In this document: one piece after another, positions 8,409-18,222 of the stretch | Layout of the letters: the number at the start of each line of letters is the position of its first letter | Position numbering within the stretch: the first letter of the stretch is position 1 | NCBI GenBank assembly: GCA_024643255.1 | Contig: JAHENF010000018.1 | Location: 1 to 55,896 of the forward strand | Source of the DNA: Ilumatobacteraceae bacterium | GTDB lineage: Bacteria > Actinomycetota > Acidimicrobiia > Acidimicrobiales > Ilumatobacteraceae | Length of the DNA stretch: 55,896 nt | Reading direction: 5' to 3' | The notes under the pieces: model-generated | Told to the model about the DNA's origin: nothing | The model's database searches: none | What the model saw: the letters and a program-made list of their open reading frames with translations, nothing else | Made by a program: the position numbers and the translations under genes

Positions 8409-10100
8409 ATGACCTCTGCGGACCAGATCGCGCCCTCAGCGCCCGACGGCACCCCCCGACGCGGCCGCGCTCGGTGGTGGATCATCGCGTCGGTTGCTGC
8501 GCTGCTGATCGCGACCGGCGCGGTCGTGATCTCGGCACAGGGCTCCAGCGGCTCCGACGGTCCGGTGACGGCCCTTCCCGCGCCACGCTTCGTCGACGAC
8601 GCCGTCGCCTCCGGCATCGACCATTCCTACACCGGCGACTTCGACTACTTCGTCGGCGGCGGCGTCGCGGCCTTCGACTGCAACGACGACGGCCGCACCG
8701 ACCTGTACTTCGCCGGCGGGTCGTCGCCCGCTGCGCTGTACCGCAACACGAGCACAGTCGGTGGTGCCCTCGAGTTCGAAACCGTCGCCTCGTCGACCAC
8801 CGACCTGACGTCGGTGACCGGCGCCTACCCGCTCGACATCGACGGCGATGGGCAACTCGACCTCGTCGTCTTGCGCCACGGCGCCAATGTGGTGCTGCGC
8901 GGGCTCGGCGACTGCGGCTTCGAAGCGGCGACTGATCGGTTCGGTCTCGACGGCGGCGACGACTGGACCACTGCGTTCAGCGCAACCTGGGAAGGCGACA
9001 ACGAGTTGCCGACCCTTGCGTTCGGTACCTACCTCGAGGCCGACCGGACGACGTGCGGTGACAGTTCGCTCGTGCGCCCGGCAGGCGACACCTACGGTCG
9101 ACCGGTCGCCCTGCAACCCGGCTACTGCACGTTGTCGATGCTCTTCAGCGACTGGAGCCGGACCGGACAACGCGACTTGCGACTTGCGAACGACCGGCAC
9201 TACTACACCGACGGGAGCGAGCAACTGTTCCGGGTGGCGCCGGGGCAGGACCCGCAGCCGTACACCGCGGCCGACGGATGGGTGCCGTTGCAGGTCTGGG
9301 GCATGGGGCTCGCCAGCCAGGACCTGACCGGCGATGGCCTTCCCGAGGTGTTCATCACGAGCCAGGGCGACAACAAGCTCCAAACGCTCGACGCCGGGCC
9401 CGCGACCCCGGCCTACCGCGACATCGCACTGCGCAGCGGGGTCACCGCGCAGCGCCCGTACATCGGTGGCGATGTCCTGCCCTCCACGGCATGGCATCCG
9501 GAGTTCGAGGACGTCAACAACGACGGGCTCGTCGACTTGTTCGTGTCGAAGGGCAACGTCGAGGGGCAGACCGACCAGGCGATGCGCGACCCGAGCAACC
9601 TCTTGATCGGCCAGGCGGACGGCACCTTCGTGGAAGGTGCCGAGACAGCCGGGATCGTCAGCTACGAGAAGGCGCGGGGTGCCGCGCTCGTCGACCTCAA
9701 CCTCGACGGGCTGCTCGACCTGGTCGTCGTCAACCGCGAGGCACCCGTCAACGTGTGGCGCAACGTCGGCAGCGGCGATGGCGACGTGAGCTCGCCGATG
9801 GGTCATTGGCTCGCCGTGGACCTCGAGCAGCCGGCACCCGATGTCGACGCGGTGGGAGCGTGGATCGAGGTGCGCACCGATGTCGGCACCCTGCAGCGCG
9901 AGGTGACCGTGGGCGGTGGCCACGCGAGCGGCCAGGCCGGCTGGATCCACCTCGGGTTGGGGACCTCCGACAACGCCGACGTTCGAGTCACGTGGCCGGA
10001 CGGCGAGGTCGGCTCGTGGATGGCGGTCGACGCCGACCGGTTCGTGACGATCGCCCGTGGCGAATCGACGCCTCGACCGTGGGAGCCGACGACCGGTTGA
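8409..10100 (+). CDS. Secreted/anchored FG-GAP repeat protein with C-terminal ASPIC/UnbV domain
   Basis: The 563-residue product starts with a basic stretch and one membrane segment ('WWIIASVAALLIATGAVVI', signal anchor). Calcium-binding FG-GAP/VCBS repeats follow ('FDCNDDGRTDLYFAGG', 'DIDGDGQLDLVVLRHG', 'LTGDGLPEVFITS', 'DVNNDGLVDLFVSKG', 'DLNLDGLLDLVVVNR'), forming a predicted beta-propeller. A C-terminal ASPIC/UnbV domain ends 'VRVTWPDGEVGSW'. The biochemical role of this family is unsettled; it is often encoded beside haloperoxidase-like proteins, as here. It probably works outside the membrane, as scaffold or partner of the haloperoxidase-like lipoprotein. Confidence 0.83.
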   Translation: MTSADQIAPSAPDGTPRRGRARWWIIASVAALLIATGAVVISAQGSSGSDGPVTALPAPRFVDDAVASGIDHSYTGDFDYFVGGGVAAFDCNDDGRTDLYFAGGSSPAALYRNTSTVGGALEFETVASSTTDLTSVTGAYPLDIDGDGQLDLVVLRHGANVVLRGLGDCGFEAATDRFGLDGGDDWTTAFSATWEGDNELPTLAFGTYLEADRTTCGDSSLVRPAGDTYGRPVALQPGYCTLSMLFSDWSRTGQRDLRLANDRHYYTDGSEQLFRVAPGQDPQPYTAADGWVPLQVWGMGLASQDLTGDGLPEVFITSQGDNKLQTLDAGPATPAYRDIALRSGVTAQRPYIGGDVLPSTAWHPEFEDVNNDGLVDLFVSKGNVEGQTDQAMRDPSNLLIGQADGTFVEGAETAGIVSYEKARGAALVDLNLDGLLDLVVVNREAPVNVWRNVGSGDGDVSSPMGHWLAVDLEQPAPDVDAVGAWIEVRTDVGTLQREVTVGGGHASGQAGWIHLGLGTSDNADVRVTWPDGEVGSWMAVDADRFVTIARGESTPRPWEPTTG

Positions 10101-10117
10101 GACCGGCCGCCCGCGAC

Positions 10118-11314
10118 TCAGCCGAACGTCGCGTTCATGACGCCTGCGGGATCCTCGAGCAGCGACCGGAAGGCCAACTCGGCGGTACCGACCGTCACCG
10201 CACTCGCGCCCAACGCCGCCCCGACGACCCTGACGCGGCGACCCGCCGCGAGGTAGCGACGCCGCACGAGTTCTTCGTCGAGCTGCCGACGGATCGCCGG
10301 AAGCACCCTCGCGAACAGCCCGCCGAGCACGACGGTGTCGAGGTCGAGCACGTTGACGAGTCCGGCGATTCCCATCGCCAGCCAGCGGGCCTCCGCATCG
10401 AGTGCGGCGAGCGCCGCCCGATCGTCGCCGGCGGCACGGTCGAGCAATTCCTCCACCGCCGATCGCCCGCCGTCCGGATCGAGGCCCGCTCTCGCCAGCA
10501 GGGCGCGCTCGCCGACCTCGGTCTCCCAGCAGCCGATCGAGCCACATCTGCACTGCCGGCCCTCCGGATTCACCGGCATGTGACCGATCTCGCCGGCGAA
10601 ACCGAAATGGCCGACGACGGGACGCCCGGCGACGATCAAGCCGCCCCCGACGCCGACCTCGCCCGACACGTAGACCATGTGATCGGAGCCGACACCGGCG
10701 CCGGAGCGCAACTCTGCGAGCGCTCCGAGGTCGGCATCGTTGCCGACACGAACGGCGAGGCCCCTGTCGAGCGCAGCCGTCAACAACCGTGCCAGAGGCA
10801 CGTCGGTCCAGCCGAGATTCGGTGCCGCGACCACGAATCCGTCGGCATCGCGAACCAATCCGGTCACCGAGGCGCCGCATCCGATCAGCCGCGGGTGGGG
10901 CGAGGCAGCGTCCAACTGGTCGACGAGCGCGGTGACATCGCTGATGGTCTCCGCGACGGCAACACGGGCCCGGGGCCGCGAACGTCGCTCGGCGCCGAGG
11001 ATCGATCCGTCGAGCGCCACGATCGCCACGCCGATCTCGTCGACGAAGATCTCGATCGCCAGCACGGCGACGGAACGGTCATCGATGCGCACGACCGGCG
11101 ACGGCCGACCCGGACGTCCGTCGGGTTCGGAGGGTCCCTCGATGACCAGCCGGAGTTCCTCGAGTTCGCCGACGAGGCCGGCGATCGCACTGCGGGTCAG
11201 CCCCGTCGCCGCGACGAGTTGCGATCGCGACGACGGTCCGCGGCGTCGCAACTGGTCGAGGACGAGCGCCAGATTCGATCGCCGCAGATGAGACGTCCGA
11301 GCCCCGATCGACAT
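10118..11314 (-). CDS. ROK-family transcriptional repressor (XylR-like)
   Basis: The product has 398 residues. An N-terminal winged helix-turn-helix ('[36 protein letters not shown]') is followed by a ROK sugar-kinase-like domain with the zinc motif '[21 protein letters not shown]'. Such proteins repress sugar genes and release DNA on binding the sugar. It is divergent from xylA and near the xylFHG operon, so xylose is the likely effector. The ATG at 11314 was chosen because the helix-turn-helix begins soon after it and the alternative ATG at 11344 lies inside the candidate operator. The -10-like TAGAGT lies 8 nt upstream. Confidence 0.85.
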   Translation of the reverse strand: MSIGARTSHLRRSNLALVLDQLRRRGPSSRSQLVAATGLTRSAIAGLVGELEELRLVIEGPSEPDGRPGRPSPVVRIDDRSVAVLAIEIFVDEIGVAIVALDGSILGAERRSRPRARVAVAETISDVTALVDQLDAASPHPRLIGCGASVTGLVRDADGFVVAAPNLGWTDVPLARLLTAALDRGLAVRVGNDADLGALAELRSGAGVGSDHMVYVSGEVGVGGGLIVAGRPVVGHFGFAGEIGHMPVNPEGRQCRCGSIGCWETEVGERALLARAGLDPDGGRSAVEELLDRAAGDDRAALAALDAEARWLAMGIAGLVNVLDLDTVVLGGLFARVLPAIRRQLDEELVRRRYLAAGRRVRVVGAALGASAVTVGTAELAFRSLLEDPAGVMNATFG

Positions 11315-11322
11315 CAGATTGC

Positions 11323-11358
11323 ACTCTAGGTCAACGTTTGTCATACTTGTCAACAAAC
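11323..11358. promoter_or_regulatory. Promoter and candidate operator between the ROK repressor and xylA
   Basis: The segment contains an inverted repeat GTTTGT (11336-11341) / ACAAAC (11353-11358) and an inner TTGT-CA-ACAA (11347-11356). On the minus strand TTGACA (11353-11348) and TAGAGT (11328-11323) form a promoter with a 19-bp spacer for the repressor gene. Binding here would control both the repressor and xylA. Confidence 0.5.
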
Positions 11359-11411
11359 ATGTGTCTCGGTCGATGACCCGACCGCCCCGACGAAACAGGA
11401 TGTGTCCCGCC

Positions 11412-12731
11412 ATGACCGACTTCTTTGCCGACATCGACCAGATCGAGTTCGAAGGCCCCGACTCCGACAACCCGCTCGCCTTCCGTTGGTACGACAGCGA
11501 CCGGGTGGTCGCCGGCAAGACGATGGCCGAACAGCTGCGCTTCGCGGTGTCCTACTGGCACTCCTTCAGCTCCGAGGGCATCGACATCTTCGGCGCCGGA
11601 ACACTCGACCGTCCGTTCCTCGACCCGACTCGTGATCCGATGGCGGCCGCCAAGGAGAAGATGGAGGTGGCCTTCGAGTTCGTGTCGAAACTCGGCGCTC
11701 CGTTCTATTGCTTCCACGATCGCGACATCGCCCCCGAGGGATCGACGTTCGCCGAGTCGTGCCGCAACTTCGACGAGATGGTCGAGCTCGCGGCAGGCCA
11801 TCAGGACCGCACCGGCGTGCGCCTGCTGTGGGGCACCGCCAACCTGTTCTCGCACCCGCGGTTCCAGGCCGGCGCCGCGACGAACCCTGATCCCGACCTC
11901 TTCCGCTACGCGGCCGCCCAGGTCGCGCACTGCATGAACGCCACCCACCGCCTGGGCGGAGCGAACTACGTGCTGTGGGGCGGGCGCGAGGGATACGACA
12001 CGCTGCTCAACACCGACATGAAGCGCGAGCTCGACCAGCTGGGCCGGTTCTTCAATCTCGTCGTCGAGCACAAGCACGCCATCGGGTTCGAGGGCCTGAT
12101 CCTGATCGAACCCAAGCCGTTCGAGCCGACGAAGCACCAGTACGACTACGACGTGGCGGCGGTGCACGCCTTCCTCCAGAAGTACGGCCTCGAGAACGAG
12201 GTCAAGGTGAACATCGAGGTGAACCACGCCACGCTGGCCGGGCACGACTTCGCGCACGAGATCGCAGCGGCGTTCAATGCCGGGATCTTCGGCTCGATCG
12301 ACGCGAACGCCGGCGATGACCGACTCGGCTGGGACCTCGACCGGTTCCCCGTCTCGGTCGAGCAGATGACGCTGGGCATGCTCGAGATCCTCCGGGGTGG
12401 CGGCTTCACGACGGGCGGCATGAACTTCGACGCCAAGCTCCGCCGTCAGTCGACCGACCGCAACGACCTGTTCCATGCGCACATCGGCGGCATGGACACG
12501 ATGGCGCGGGCGCTGCTCGTCGCTGCCGCGATCCTCGACGACGGCGAACTCGACACCCGCCGCAACGATCGGTACGCGGGCTGGGAGACGGCGAACGACA
12601 TCACCGGCGGCGCCACGCTGCAGGATCTCCACGATGCCCAGCTCGGTTCCGACAAGGAACCGGTCCGCACCAGCGGTCGCCAGGAAGCCCTCGAGAACCT
12701 CGTCGCCAAGCACATCGAACGCGCCCGCTGA
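11412..12731 (+). CDS. xylA: Xylose isomerase
   Basis: The product has 439 residues, matching the length of class II xylose isomerases. It converts D-xylose to D-xylulose with two divalent metals in a TIM barrel. Visible active-site motifs are '[13 protein letters not shown]' (H102, D105), '[17 protein letters not shown]', '[19 protein letters not shown]', 'GSIDANAGD' and '[10 protein letters not shown]'. The ATG at 11412 is preceded by an AGGA about 11 nt upstream; an ATG at 11400 is in frame but overlaps that AGGA. It is divergent from the ROK repressor. The xylulokinase (xylB) expected downstream is absent; the next genes are SUF genes. Confidence 0.94.
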   Translation: MTDFFADIDQIEFEGPDSDNPLAFRWYDSDRVVAGKTMAEQLRFAVSYWHSFSSEGIDIFGAGTLDRPFLDPTRDPMAAAKEKMEVAFEFVSKLGAPFYCFHDRDIAPEGSTFAESCRNFDEMVELAAGHQDRTGVRLLWGTANLFSHPRFQAGAATNPDPDLFRYAAAQVAHCMNATHRLGGANYVLWGGREGYDTLLNTDMKRELDQLGRFFNLVVEHKHAIGFEGLILIEPKPFEPTKHQYDYDVAAVHAFLQKYGLENEVKVNIEVNHATLAGHDFAHEIAAAFNAGIFGSIDANAGDDRLGWDLDRFPVSVEQMTLGMLEILRGGGFTTGGMNFDAKLRRQSTDRNDLFHAHIGGMDTMARALLVAAAILDDGELDTRRNDRYAGWETANDITGGATLQDLHDAQLGSDKEPVRTSGRQEALENLVAKHIERAR

Positions 12732-12747
12732 ACGAGACGCGGGTCTG

Positions 12748-12789
12748 ATTCGGTTACGCCGGTGCCAGGGGGCCGCGGCGTAACCGAAT
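12748..12789 (+). terminator. Terminator hairpin downstream of xylA
   Basis: There is a perfect 14-bp stem: ATTCGGTTACGCCG (12748-12761) with its complement at 12776-12789, a 14-nt loop, and TT directly after. It sits 16 bp past the xylA stop. Its right arm runs into the SUF operator. The preceding 12 bases, GAGACGCGGGTC (12734-12745), repeat in inverted form at 2945-2956. Confidence 0.8.
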
Positions 12790-12814
12790 TTCTCCTATGG
12801 GGATAGGGAGAATT
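12787..12814. promoter_or_regulatory. Candidate SUF operator, copy 1 (upstream of sufC1)
   Basis: The site reads AATT-TCTC-CTATGGGGATAG-GGAG-AATT, a 28-bp symmetric element. The same architecture recurs before sufD (18223-18249) and sufB (20105-20132). It overlaps the expected -35 region of the promoter whose -10 is TAGAAT (12826-12831), 7 nt before the GTG start of sufC1. A repressor bound here would block transcription, as Rrf2-type Fe-S regulators do at SUF promoters. The regulator is not in this window. Confidence 0.68.
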
Positions 12815-12838
12815 CCTCCCGGAGGTAGAATCTGCATC

Positions 12839-13618
<780 letters not shown>

Positions 13619-13621
13619 GCG

Positions 13622-14854
13622 ATGGCGTTCGACCTCGACGCGGTGCGCAAGGAGTTTCCCATCCTGTCGCGCCAGATCGACGGATCGCCGCTCGTCTACC
13701 TCGACTCGGGCAACACCTCGCAGAAACCGCGCCGGGTCATCGACGCGATGACCGACTTCCTCGAGAACTCCTACGCGCCGATCAACCGCAGCTCGTACCG
13801 CCTTGCCGGTGAGGCCACCGAGGCGTTCGAAGCCGGCCGCCGAGCCGTCGCCCGCTTGGTCAACGCGTCGAGTCCCGACGAGATCATCTTCACGAAGAAC
13901 GCCACCGAGTCGATGAACCTCATCGCCCGGTCATGGGGCGGCGCCAACCTCGGCGAGGGTGACGTCGTGCTCCTCACGCACATGGAGCACCACGCCAACA
14001 TCGTGCCGTGGCAGATGCTGCGCGACGAGCGCGGCATCGAGATCCGCTGGGTGCCGCTCACCGCCGACGGCCAACTCGACCTCACCGACCTCGATCGACT
14101 CCTCGATGGTGCCAAGGTGTTCTCGTTCACGGCGATGAGCAACGTGCTCGGCACGATCCCACCCGTCGCGAAGCTCTGCGCAGCGGCCCACGATGCCGGC
14201 GCTCTCGCCGTCGTCGACGCCTGCCAGTACGTCCCCCACAACGCCACCGACGTCCAGGCATGGGGCGCCGATCTCGTCGCGTTCTCCAGTCACAAGATGT
14301 GCGGACCGTCGGGGATCGGCATGTTGTGGGGCCGTCTGGAGCTGCTCGACGCCATGCCGCCGTTCCTCGGCGGCGGCAACATGATCGACACCGTCACGCT
14401 CGACGGCTACACGACGGCCCCCGTGCCGGCGAAGTTCGAAGCCGGAACTCCCCCGATCGTCGAAGCCGTCGGTCTGCGAGCGGCAGTCGAGTTCCTCGAA
14501 GACCTCGATATGTCCGACATCCGCCAGCACGAGATGGACCTCACCCGGTACGCACTCGACACGCTCAACGGACGATTCGGTGACGAGATCACCATCTACG
14601 GCCCCGACGACGTCGCGGTACGTGGCGGCGTGCTGAGTTTCGCCTTCCGCGATCTCCACCCCCACGACGTGAGCCAGGTCCTCGATGAACGCAACGTCTG
14701 TGTTCGCGCCGGACACCACTGCGCGAAGCCGCTGATGCAGGTGCTCGGCGTGCAGTCGACCACCCGGGCGAGCTTCTATCTCTACAACGGAACCGACGAC
14801 GTCGACGCCCTCGCCGATGCGCTCGCCGGCGCAACCGATATCTTCGGATTCTGA
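13622..14854 (+). CDS. sufS: Cysteine desulfurase SufS
   Basis: The product is a 410-residue PLP enzyme that takes sulfur from L-cysteine. The PLP lysine is K225 in 'SSHKMCGPSGIG', the ring-stacking histidine is in 'MEHHANIVPW' (H123/H124), the cofactor aspartate is in 'VVDACQYVPH', and the persulfide cysteine is C367 in 'RAGHHCAKPLM'. The short loop around C367 and the following SufU fit the type II SufS-SufU system, in which SufU accepts the persulfide. Start and stop are coupled to the neighbours: 3 bp after sufC, and 1-bp overlap (TGATG) with sufU. Confidence 0.94.
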   Translation: MAFDLDAVRKEFPILSRQIDGSPLVYLDSGNTSQKPRRVIDAMTDFLENSYAPINRSSYRLAGEATEAFEAGRRAVARLVNASSPDEIIFTKNATESMNLIARSWGGANLGEGDVVLLTHMEHHANIVPWQMLRDERGIEIRWVPLTADGQLDLTDLDRLLDGAKVFSFTAMSNVLGTIPPVAKLCAAAHDAGALAVVDACQYVPHNATDVQAWGADLVAFSSHKMCGPSGIGMLWGRLELLDAMPPFLGGGNMIDTVTLDGYTTAPVPAKFEAGTPPIVEAVGLRAAVEFLEDLDMSDIRQHEMDLTRYALDTLNGRFGDEITIYGPDDVAVRGGVLSFAFRDLHPHDVSQVLDERNVCVRAGHHCAKPLMQVLGVQSTTRASFYLYNGTDDVDALADALAGATDIFGF

Positions 14855-15315
14855 TGCCGGGCCTCGAAGACCTCTATCGCGAGATCATTCTCGACCACTA
14901 CCGCACGCCGCGGAACCGGGGCGAGCTCGAGTCGCCACCCGCGATCGAGACCCGCGGCCACAACCCGCTGTGCGGCGACGAGATCACGCTGTACCTCCTC
15001 GTCGACGGCGAGGGTGACGACGCGATCGTGAGCGATGTCAAGATCGGTGGTCAGGGCTGTTCGATCTCGCAGTCGTCGGCATCGATGATGACCCAGGCCG
15101 TGATCGGCAAGCCGGTCAGCCAGGCGTATGCGCTGATCCGCAGGTTCAAGACGATGATGGGCATCGAGGGCTACGACGAACAGCCCGGCGACGCCGACGT
15201 CGCGATGGGCGACCTCGAAGCCCTCCAGGGCGTCGTCAAGTTCCCGGTGCGGATCAAGTGCGCAGTGCTCGGGTGGAACACCCTGGCCGAAGCGCTCGAC
15301 CGCGCCGGTGTCTGA
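14854..15315 (+). CDS. sufU: SufU zinc-dependent sulfur-transfer protein
   Basis: The 153-residue product is related to IscU but of the SufU type. Cysteines C40 ('NPLCGD'), C69 ('GGQGCSIS') and C136 ('RIKCAVLGW') with D42 are the residues that bind zinc in SufU and accept sulfur from SufS C367. An insert between the second and third cysteines ('GIEGYDEQPGDADVAMGDL') distinguishes it from IscU. It is the last gene of the sufC-sufS-sufU arm and ends 29 bp before the convergent YbaK-like gene. Confidence 0.92.
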   Translation: MPGLEDLYREIILDHYRTPRNRGELESPPAIETRGHNPLCGDEITLYLLVDGEGDDAIVSDVKIGGQGCSISQSSASMMTQAVIGKPVSQAYALIRRFKTMMGIEGYDEQPGDADVAMGDLEALQGVVKFPVRIKCAVLGWNTLAEALDRAGV

Positions 15316-15344
15316 CATCGCTGACTGGCAACTCGCAGGTCGCG

Positions 15345-15839
15345 TCACGAGCGGCGCAGCTCGACGACCGTGCCAGCGCTGGCGTCGATCAACTGCTGCG
15401 GGGTGAGCGAGAACACGTCGTGCCATGTGCCGGCAGCTGCCCACACCATCTCGTACTGCAGCAGGTCGGGGTCGACGAACACGCGCAGCTCGGAGTCGTG
15501 GCCGAATGGGGGCACGCCACCGATCGGGAAGCCGGTGGTGGCGCGCACGATGTCGGCGTCCACCCGACTGCACTTCAGGCCACCGGCCGCCGCGGCGAGC
15601 TTGGCCTCGTCGAGTTGGTTGGCTCCGCTCACGTAGGCCAGCACCACTTCGCCGTCGACGCCGAAGATCAGGCTCTTGACGATCTGTCCGACCTCACACC
15701 CGATGGCGTTCGCCGCGTCGATGGCGGTCTTGGTGCCCTCCGGGAATCGCCGCGGCTCGACCGTCAGACCGATCGTCCTGCCCGCGTCGACCACGCGCAT
15801 CACGTTGCGGTGCAACCGTTCGTCGTCGGCGTCGGCCAT
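15345..15839 (-). CDS. YbaK/ProX-family aminoacyl-tRNA deacylase
   Basis: The product has 164 residues with a full YbaK domain: 'FPEGTKTAIDAANAIGCEVGQIVKSLIF' and the conserved loop 'GFPIGGVPPFGH'. The family hydrolyses mischarged tRNA (Cys-tRNA-Pro, Ala-tRNA-Pro and similar) in trans, protecting translation fidelity. The exact substrate cannot be told from the sequence. It is placed between the two SUF arms on the minus strand, 68 bp downstream of the sufC2 stop, so it may be transcribed by read-through from the minus-strand SUF genes. Confidence 0.87.
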   Translation of the reverse strand: MADADDERLHRNVMRVVDAGRTIGLTVEPRRFPEGTKTAIDAANAIGCEVGQIVKSLIFGVDGEVVLAYVSGANQLDEAKLAAAAGGLKCSRVDADIVRATTGFPIGGVPPFGHDSELRVFVDPDLLQYEMVWAAAGTWHDVFSLTPQQLIDASAGTVVELRRS

Positions 15840-15907
15840 GGCCAGCGACCGTAGCGTCCGTCGAGTCGTCGTGCGAGCCGCAGGTGCTCACCGCCGGCCG
15901 GGCAGAT

Positions 15908-16702
15908 TCAGAACGAGAACAGGTCGTCGAGTGCGCTGGACGACTCGGCCTCGGGCTCGACGCCGGCGAAGGCTGCGTAGCCGTCGGTCTCGAGTTGGGC
16001 GGCGAGTTCCGGCCCACCACTCGTGACGATGCGGCCCTGGGCGAGAATGTGCACCCGGTCGGGCTTGAGCTCGTGGAGCAACCGGTTGTAGTGCGTGATC
16101 GCCAGCACGCCGAGGGGCTCATGGCCCGCGGCCGATTCGTTGCTCATCGCCTCGACGCGCCGTGCGCAGTCGCGGAGCGCGTCGATGTCGAGGCCGGAGT
16201 CGAGTTCGTCGAGAATCGCGATCTTCGGCGCGAGCACGGCGAGTTGCAGGGTCTCGTTGCGCTTCTTCTCGCCGCCGGACAGGTCGACGTTGAGCGGACG
16301 GTGGAGGAATCGCTCATCGAAGCCGATGCGCTCGGCCTCTGCGCGCAGGATGGCGTCGAGGTCGTCGGTCGGGCGGCCTCGCGATGCCAGCGCCTCGGTC
16401 AGCACGTCGTCGAGCATGACCCCGGGCACCTCGGTCGGGTACTGCATCACGAGGTGCAGCCCGGCGACGGCCCGCTCCCACGCGGCCATTGCCAACACGT
16501 CGACACCGTCGAGTGTGACCGTGCCCTCGAGCACCGTGTATCCGGGCTTGCCCATGACGACGCCCGAGAGCGTGCTCTTGCCGGCCCCGTTCGGCCCCAT
16601 CACGGCATGCACTTCACCGGACGACACGGTGAGATCGATCCCCTTGAGGATCTCCTTGTCACCGACGGCGGCGCGCAGGCGGCGGATCTCGAGGGTGCTC
16701 AT
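15908..16702 (-). CDS. sufC: Fe-S cluster assembly ATPase SufC (copy 2)
   Basis: This 264-residue ABC ATPase has Walker A 'GPNGAGKST', 'DLSGGEKKRNETLQL', Walker B 'IAILDELDSGLDIDALR' and 'AITHYNRLL'. It is clearly SufC but well diverged from the copy at 12839 (for example 'DELDSG' against 'DETDSG', plus a C-terminal tail 'EPEAESSSALDDLFSF'). It is the distal gene of sufD-Rieske-sufC and overlaps the Rieske stop by 4 bp. Carrying two SufC ATPases in one locus is unusual; either both serve SufBD or one has another partner. Confidence 0.91.
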   Translation of the reverse strand: MSTLEIRRLRAAVGDKEILKGIDLTVSSGEVHAVMGPNGAGKSTLSGVVMGKPGYTVLEGTVTLDGVDVLAMAAWERAVAGLHLVMQYPTEVPGVMLDDVLTEALASRGRPTDDLDAILRAEAERIGFDERFLHRPLNVDLSGGEKKRNETLQLAVLAPKIAILDELDSGLDIDALRDCARRVEAMSNESAAGHEPLGVLAITHYNRLLHELKPDRVHILAQGRIVTSGGPELAAQLETDGYAAFAGVEPEAESSSALDDLFSF

Positions 16703-17022
16703 GCTGATTCCTCCATGCCGATCACGATCTGACCGTCGACGACCGACGCGGCGTAGACCGCGACCGGCTGGGTCGCCGGCAGTGTGCTCGGCTCACCGGT
16801 TTCCAGATGGAACGCGCTGCCGTGCTTGGGGCATTCGAGCTCGCGCTCGTCGCACCAGACCTCTCCGTCGGACAGCGAGACGTTCGCGTGGCTGCAGACG
16901 TCGCCGATCGCGTACACGTCGTCGCCGATGCGAACGACCGCGACCGCGACACCGTCGATGTCGAACCGGCGAGCCGTGCCGTCGGCGAGTTCGTCGAATG
17001 CGCACACGGGTGTGGCGCTCAT
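16699..17022 (-). CDS. Rieske [2Fe-2S] ferredoxin of the SUF operon
   Basis: The 107-residue product has the two Rieske boxes C43-S-H45 ('DVCSHANVSL') and C64-P-K-H67 ('LECPKHGSAFHLETG'), which bind a [2Fe-2S] cluster. Small Rieske ferredoxins of the NirD/BphF type are often found between sufD and sufC/sufS in actinobacteria, where they may give electrons to SUF assembly. The ATG at 17022 overlaps the sufD stop by 4 bp and the stop overlaps the sufC2 start by 4 bp, so the three are translationally coupled. Confidence 0.9.
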   Translation of the reverse strand: MSATPVCAFDELADGTARRFDIDGVAVAVVRIGDDVYAIGDVCSHANVSLSDGEVWCDERELECPKHGSAFHLETGEPSTLPATQPVAVYAASVVDGQIVIGMEESA

Positions 17023-18194
17023 GCCGGCACCGCCTGTCGCGAGGCGGCGGAGCCGAGGTCGAGCTTGTTCGACACCCGCACGCGCAGATCGTCGGCGATC
17101 GAACCGGCGGGCAGTTGCGAGATGACCTCTTCGAAGAATCCGAGAACGACGAGGCGCTCGGCGACCTCGGGACGCACACCGCGGCTCTCGAGGTAGAAAC
17201 GCTGCTCTTCGTCGATCGGCCCGACAGTGGAGGCGTGGCTGCACTTGACGTCGTTGGTCTCGATGTCGAGGTTCGGCACGCTCTCGGCCCAGGCCCCTTC
17301 GGACAACGTGAGGTTGCGGTTGGTCTGGAACGCCGTGGTGCCGTTGGCGTGTTTGCGGATCCTGATCAGGCCGGTGTAGACGCTCGCGGCATGGTCCTGC
17401 ACGGCGCCTTTGAACAGCAGGTCGCTGCTGGTGTTCGGCGCATCGTGGTCCTGGATCGTTCGGAAGTCGTGCATCTGTGTGCCGCCGGCGAAGTAGAGGG
17501 CGACCTGCTTGGTGCTCCCGCCCTTGCCCGACAGCCGCGCCTCGGTGCGCGCCCGCACGTAGTCGCCGCCGAGTGTGACCGTCGCGAGCAGCGTCGAGGA
17601 GTCGCGTTCGCCCACGGCTTGCTGGTTGCCGATCTGCCAGGTGTTGATGCCGACCTCGTTGATCGCGAGGTACTTGACCCGCGCCGCCTGGGCAGCGTGG
17701 ACCTGGAGCACCGGCACGACGAGTGCTCGGTCGTCGTCAGCGCCGTCGCCGGCGACGAATCGTTCGACGACGGTGACCTCGCTGTCGGCGCCTGCGTCGA
17801 TGACCAATCGAGGGAACACGGCGACTCCGTCGCCCGCGATGTGGTGTGTGACCACGATCGGGTCGGCGACGATCTTGCCGGCGGGAACACGGATCACGAC
17901 CGGCGACATGAAGGCCCGGTTCAGCTCGGCGAACACGTCGGGCGTCTCGTCGGCGAACAACTCGGGTTCGGTGTCGACGATCAGCGACGCGGCCTCACGG
18001 GGCGCGTCGATCTCGGTGACACAGGCGGCCGGGGCGAAGGCGTCGAGGTCGAGGCGGTCGATACGGCTGTATCGCCAGATCTCCTCGGAGGGCGTGGGGA
18101 GCGGGGCAGCAGCGAATCGTTCGACGGCGGCCAGACGCATGTCTGACCATTTTCCACCGAATTCGCGTACTGCGTCAGGGGAGAACGCAGACAC
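17019..18194 (-). CDS. sufD: Fe-S cluster scaffold protein SufD
   Basis: The 391-residue product has a beta-helix core. The N-terminus 'VSAFSPDAVREFGGKWSDMRLAAVERF' matches the SufD opening, and the C-terminus has 'NDVKCSHASTVGPIDEEQRFYLESRGV', where the conserved Cys and His contribute to the SufB-SufD cluster site. The GTG at 18194 is preferred because TACACT lies 6 nt upstream and the conserved N-terminal motif needs it; an ATG at 18140 would cut this off. It is the first gene of the sufD-Rieske-sufC2 unit and has its own candidate operator. Confidence 0.9.
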   Translation of the reverse strand: MSAFSPDAVREFGGKWSDMRLAAVERFAAAPLPTPSEEIWRYSRIDRLDLDAFAPAACVTEIDAPREAASLIVDTEPELFADETPDVFAELNRAFMSPVVIRVPAGKIVADPIVVTHHIAGDGVAVFPRLVIDAGADSEVTVVERFVAGDGADDDRALVVPVLQVHAAQAARVKYLAINEVGINTWQIGNQQAVGERDSSTLLATVTLGGDYVRARTEARLSGKGGSTKQVALYFAGGTQMHDFRTIQDHDAPNTSSDLLFKGAVQDHAASVYTGLIRIRKHANGTTAFQTNRNLTLSEGAWAESVPNLDIETNDVKCSHASTVGPIDEEQRFYLESRGVRPEVAERLVVLGFFEEVISQLPAGSIADDLRVRVSNKLDLGSAASRQAVPA

Positions 18195-18222
18195 GACGTC
18201 AGTGTACCTGCGGGTCTCCGGT

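Noticed and set aside
11344-11518. Longer start for the ROK repressor (TTG at 11518 or ATG at 11344)
   Set aside because: The extension is antisense to xylA and crosses the operator; the helix-turn-helix begins just after the ATG at 11314.
12797-12838. Upstream ATG start for sufC1 at 12797
   Set aside because: It lies inside the symmetric operator and upstream of the TAGAAT -10; the SufC family begins near the GTG at 12839.
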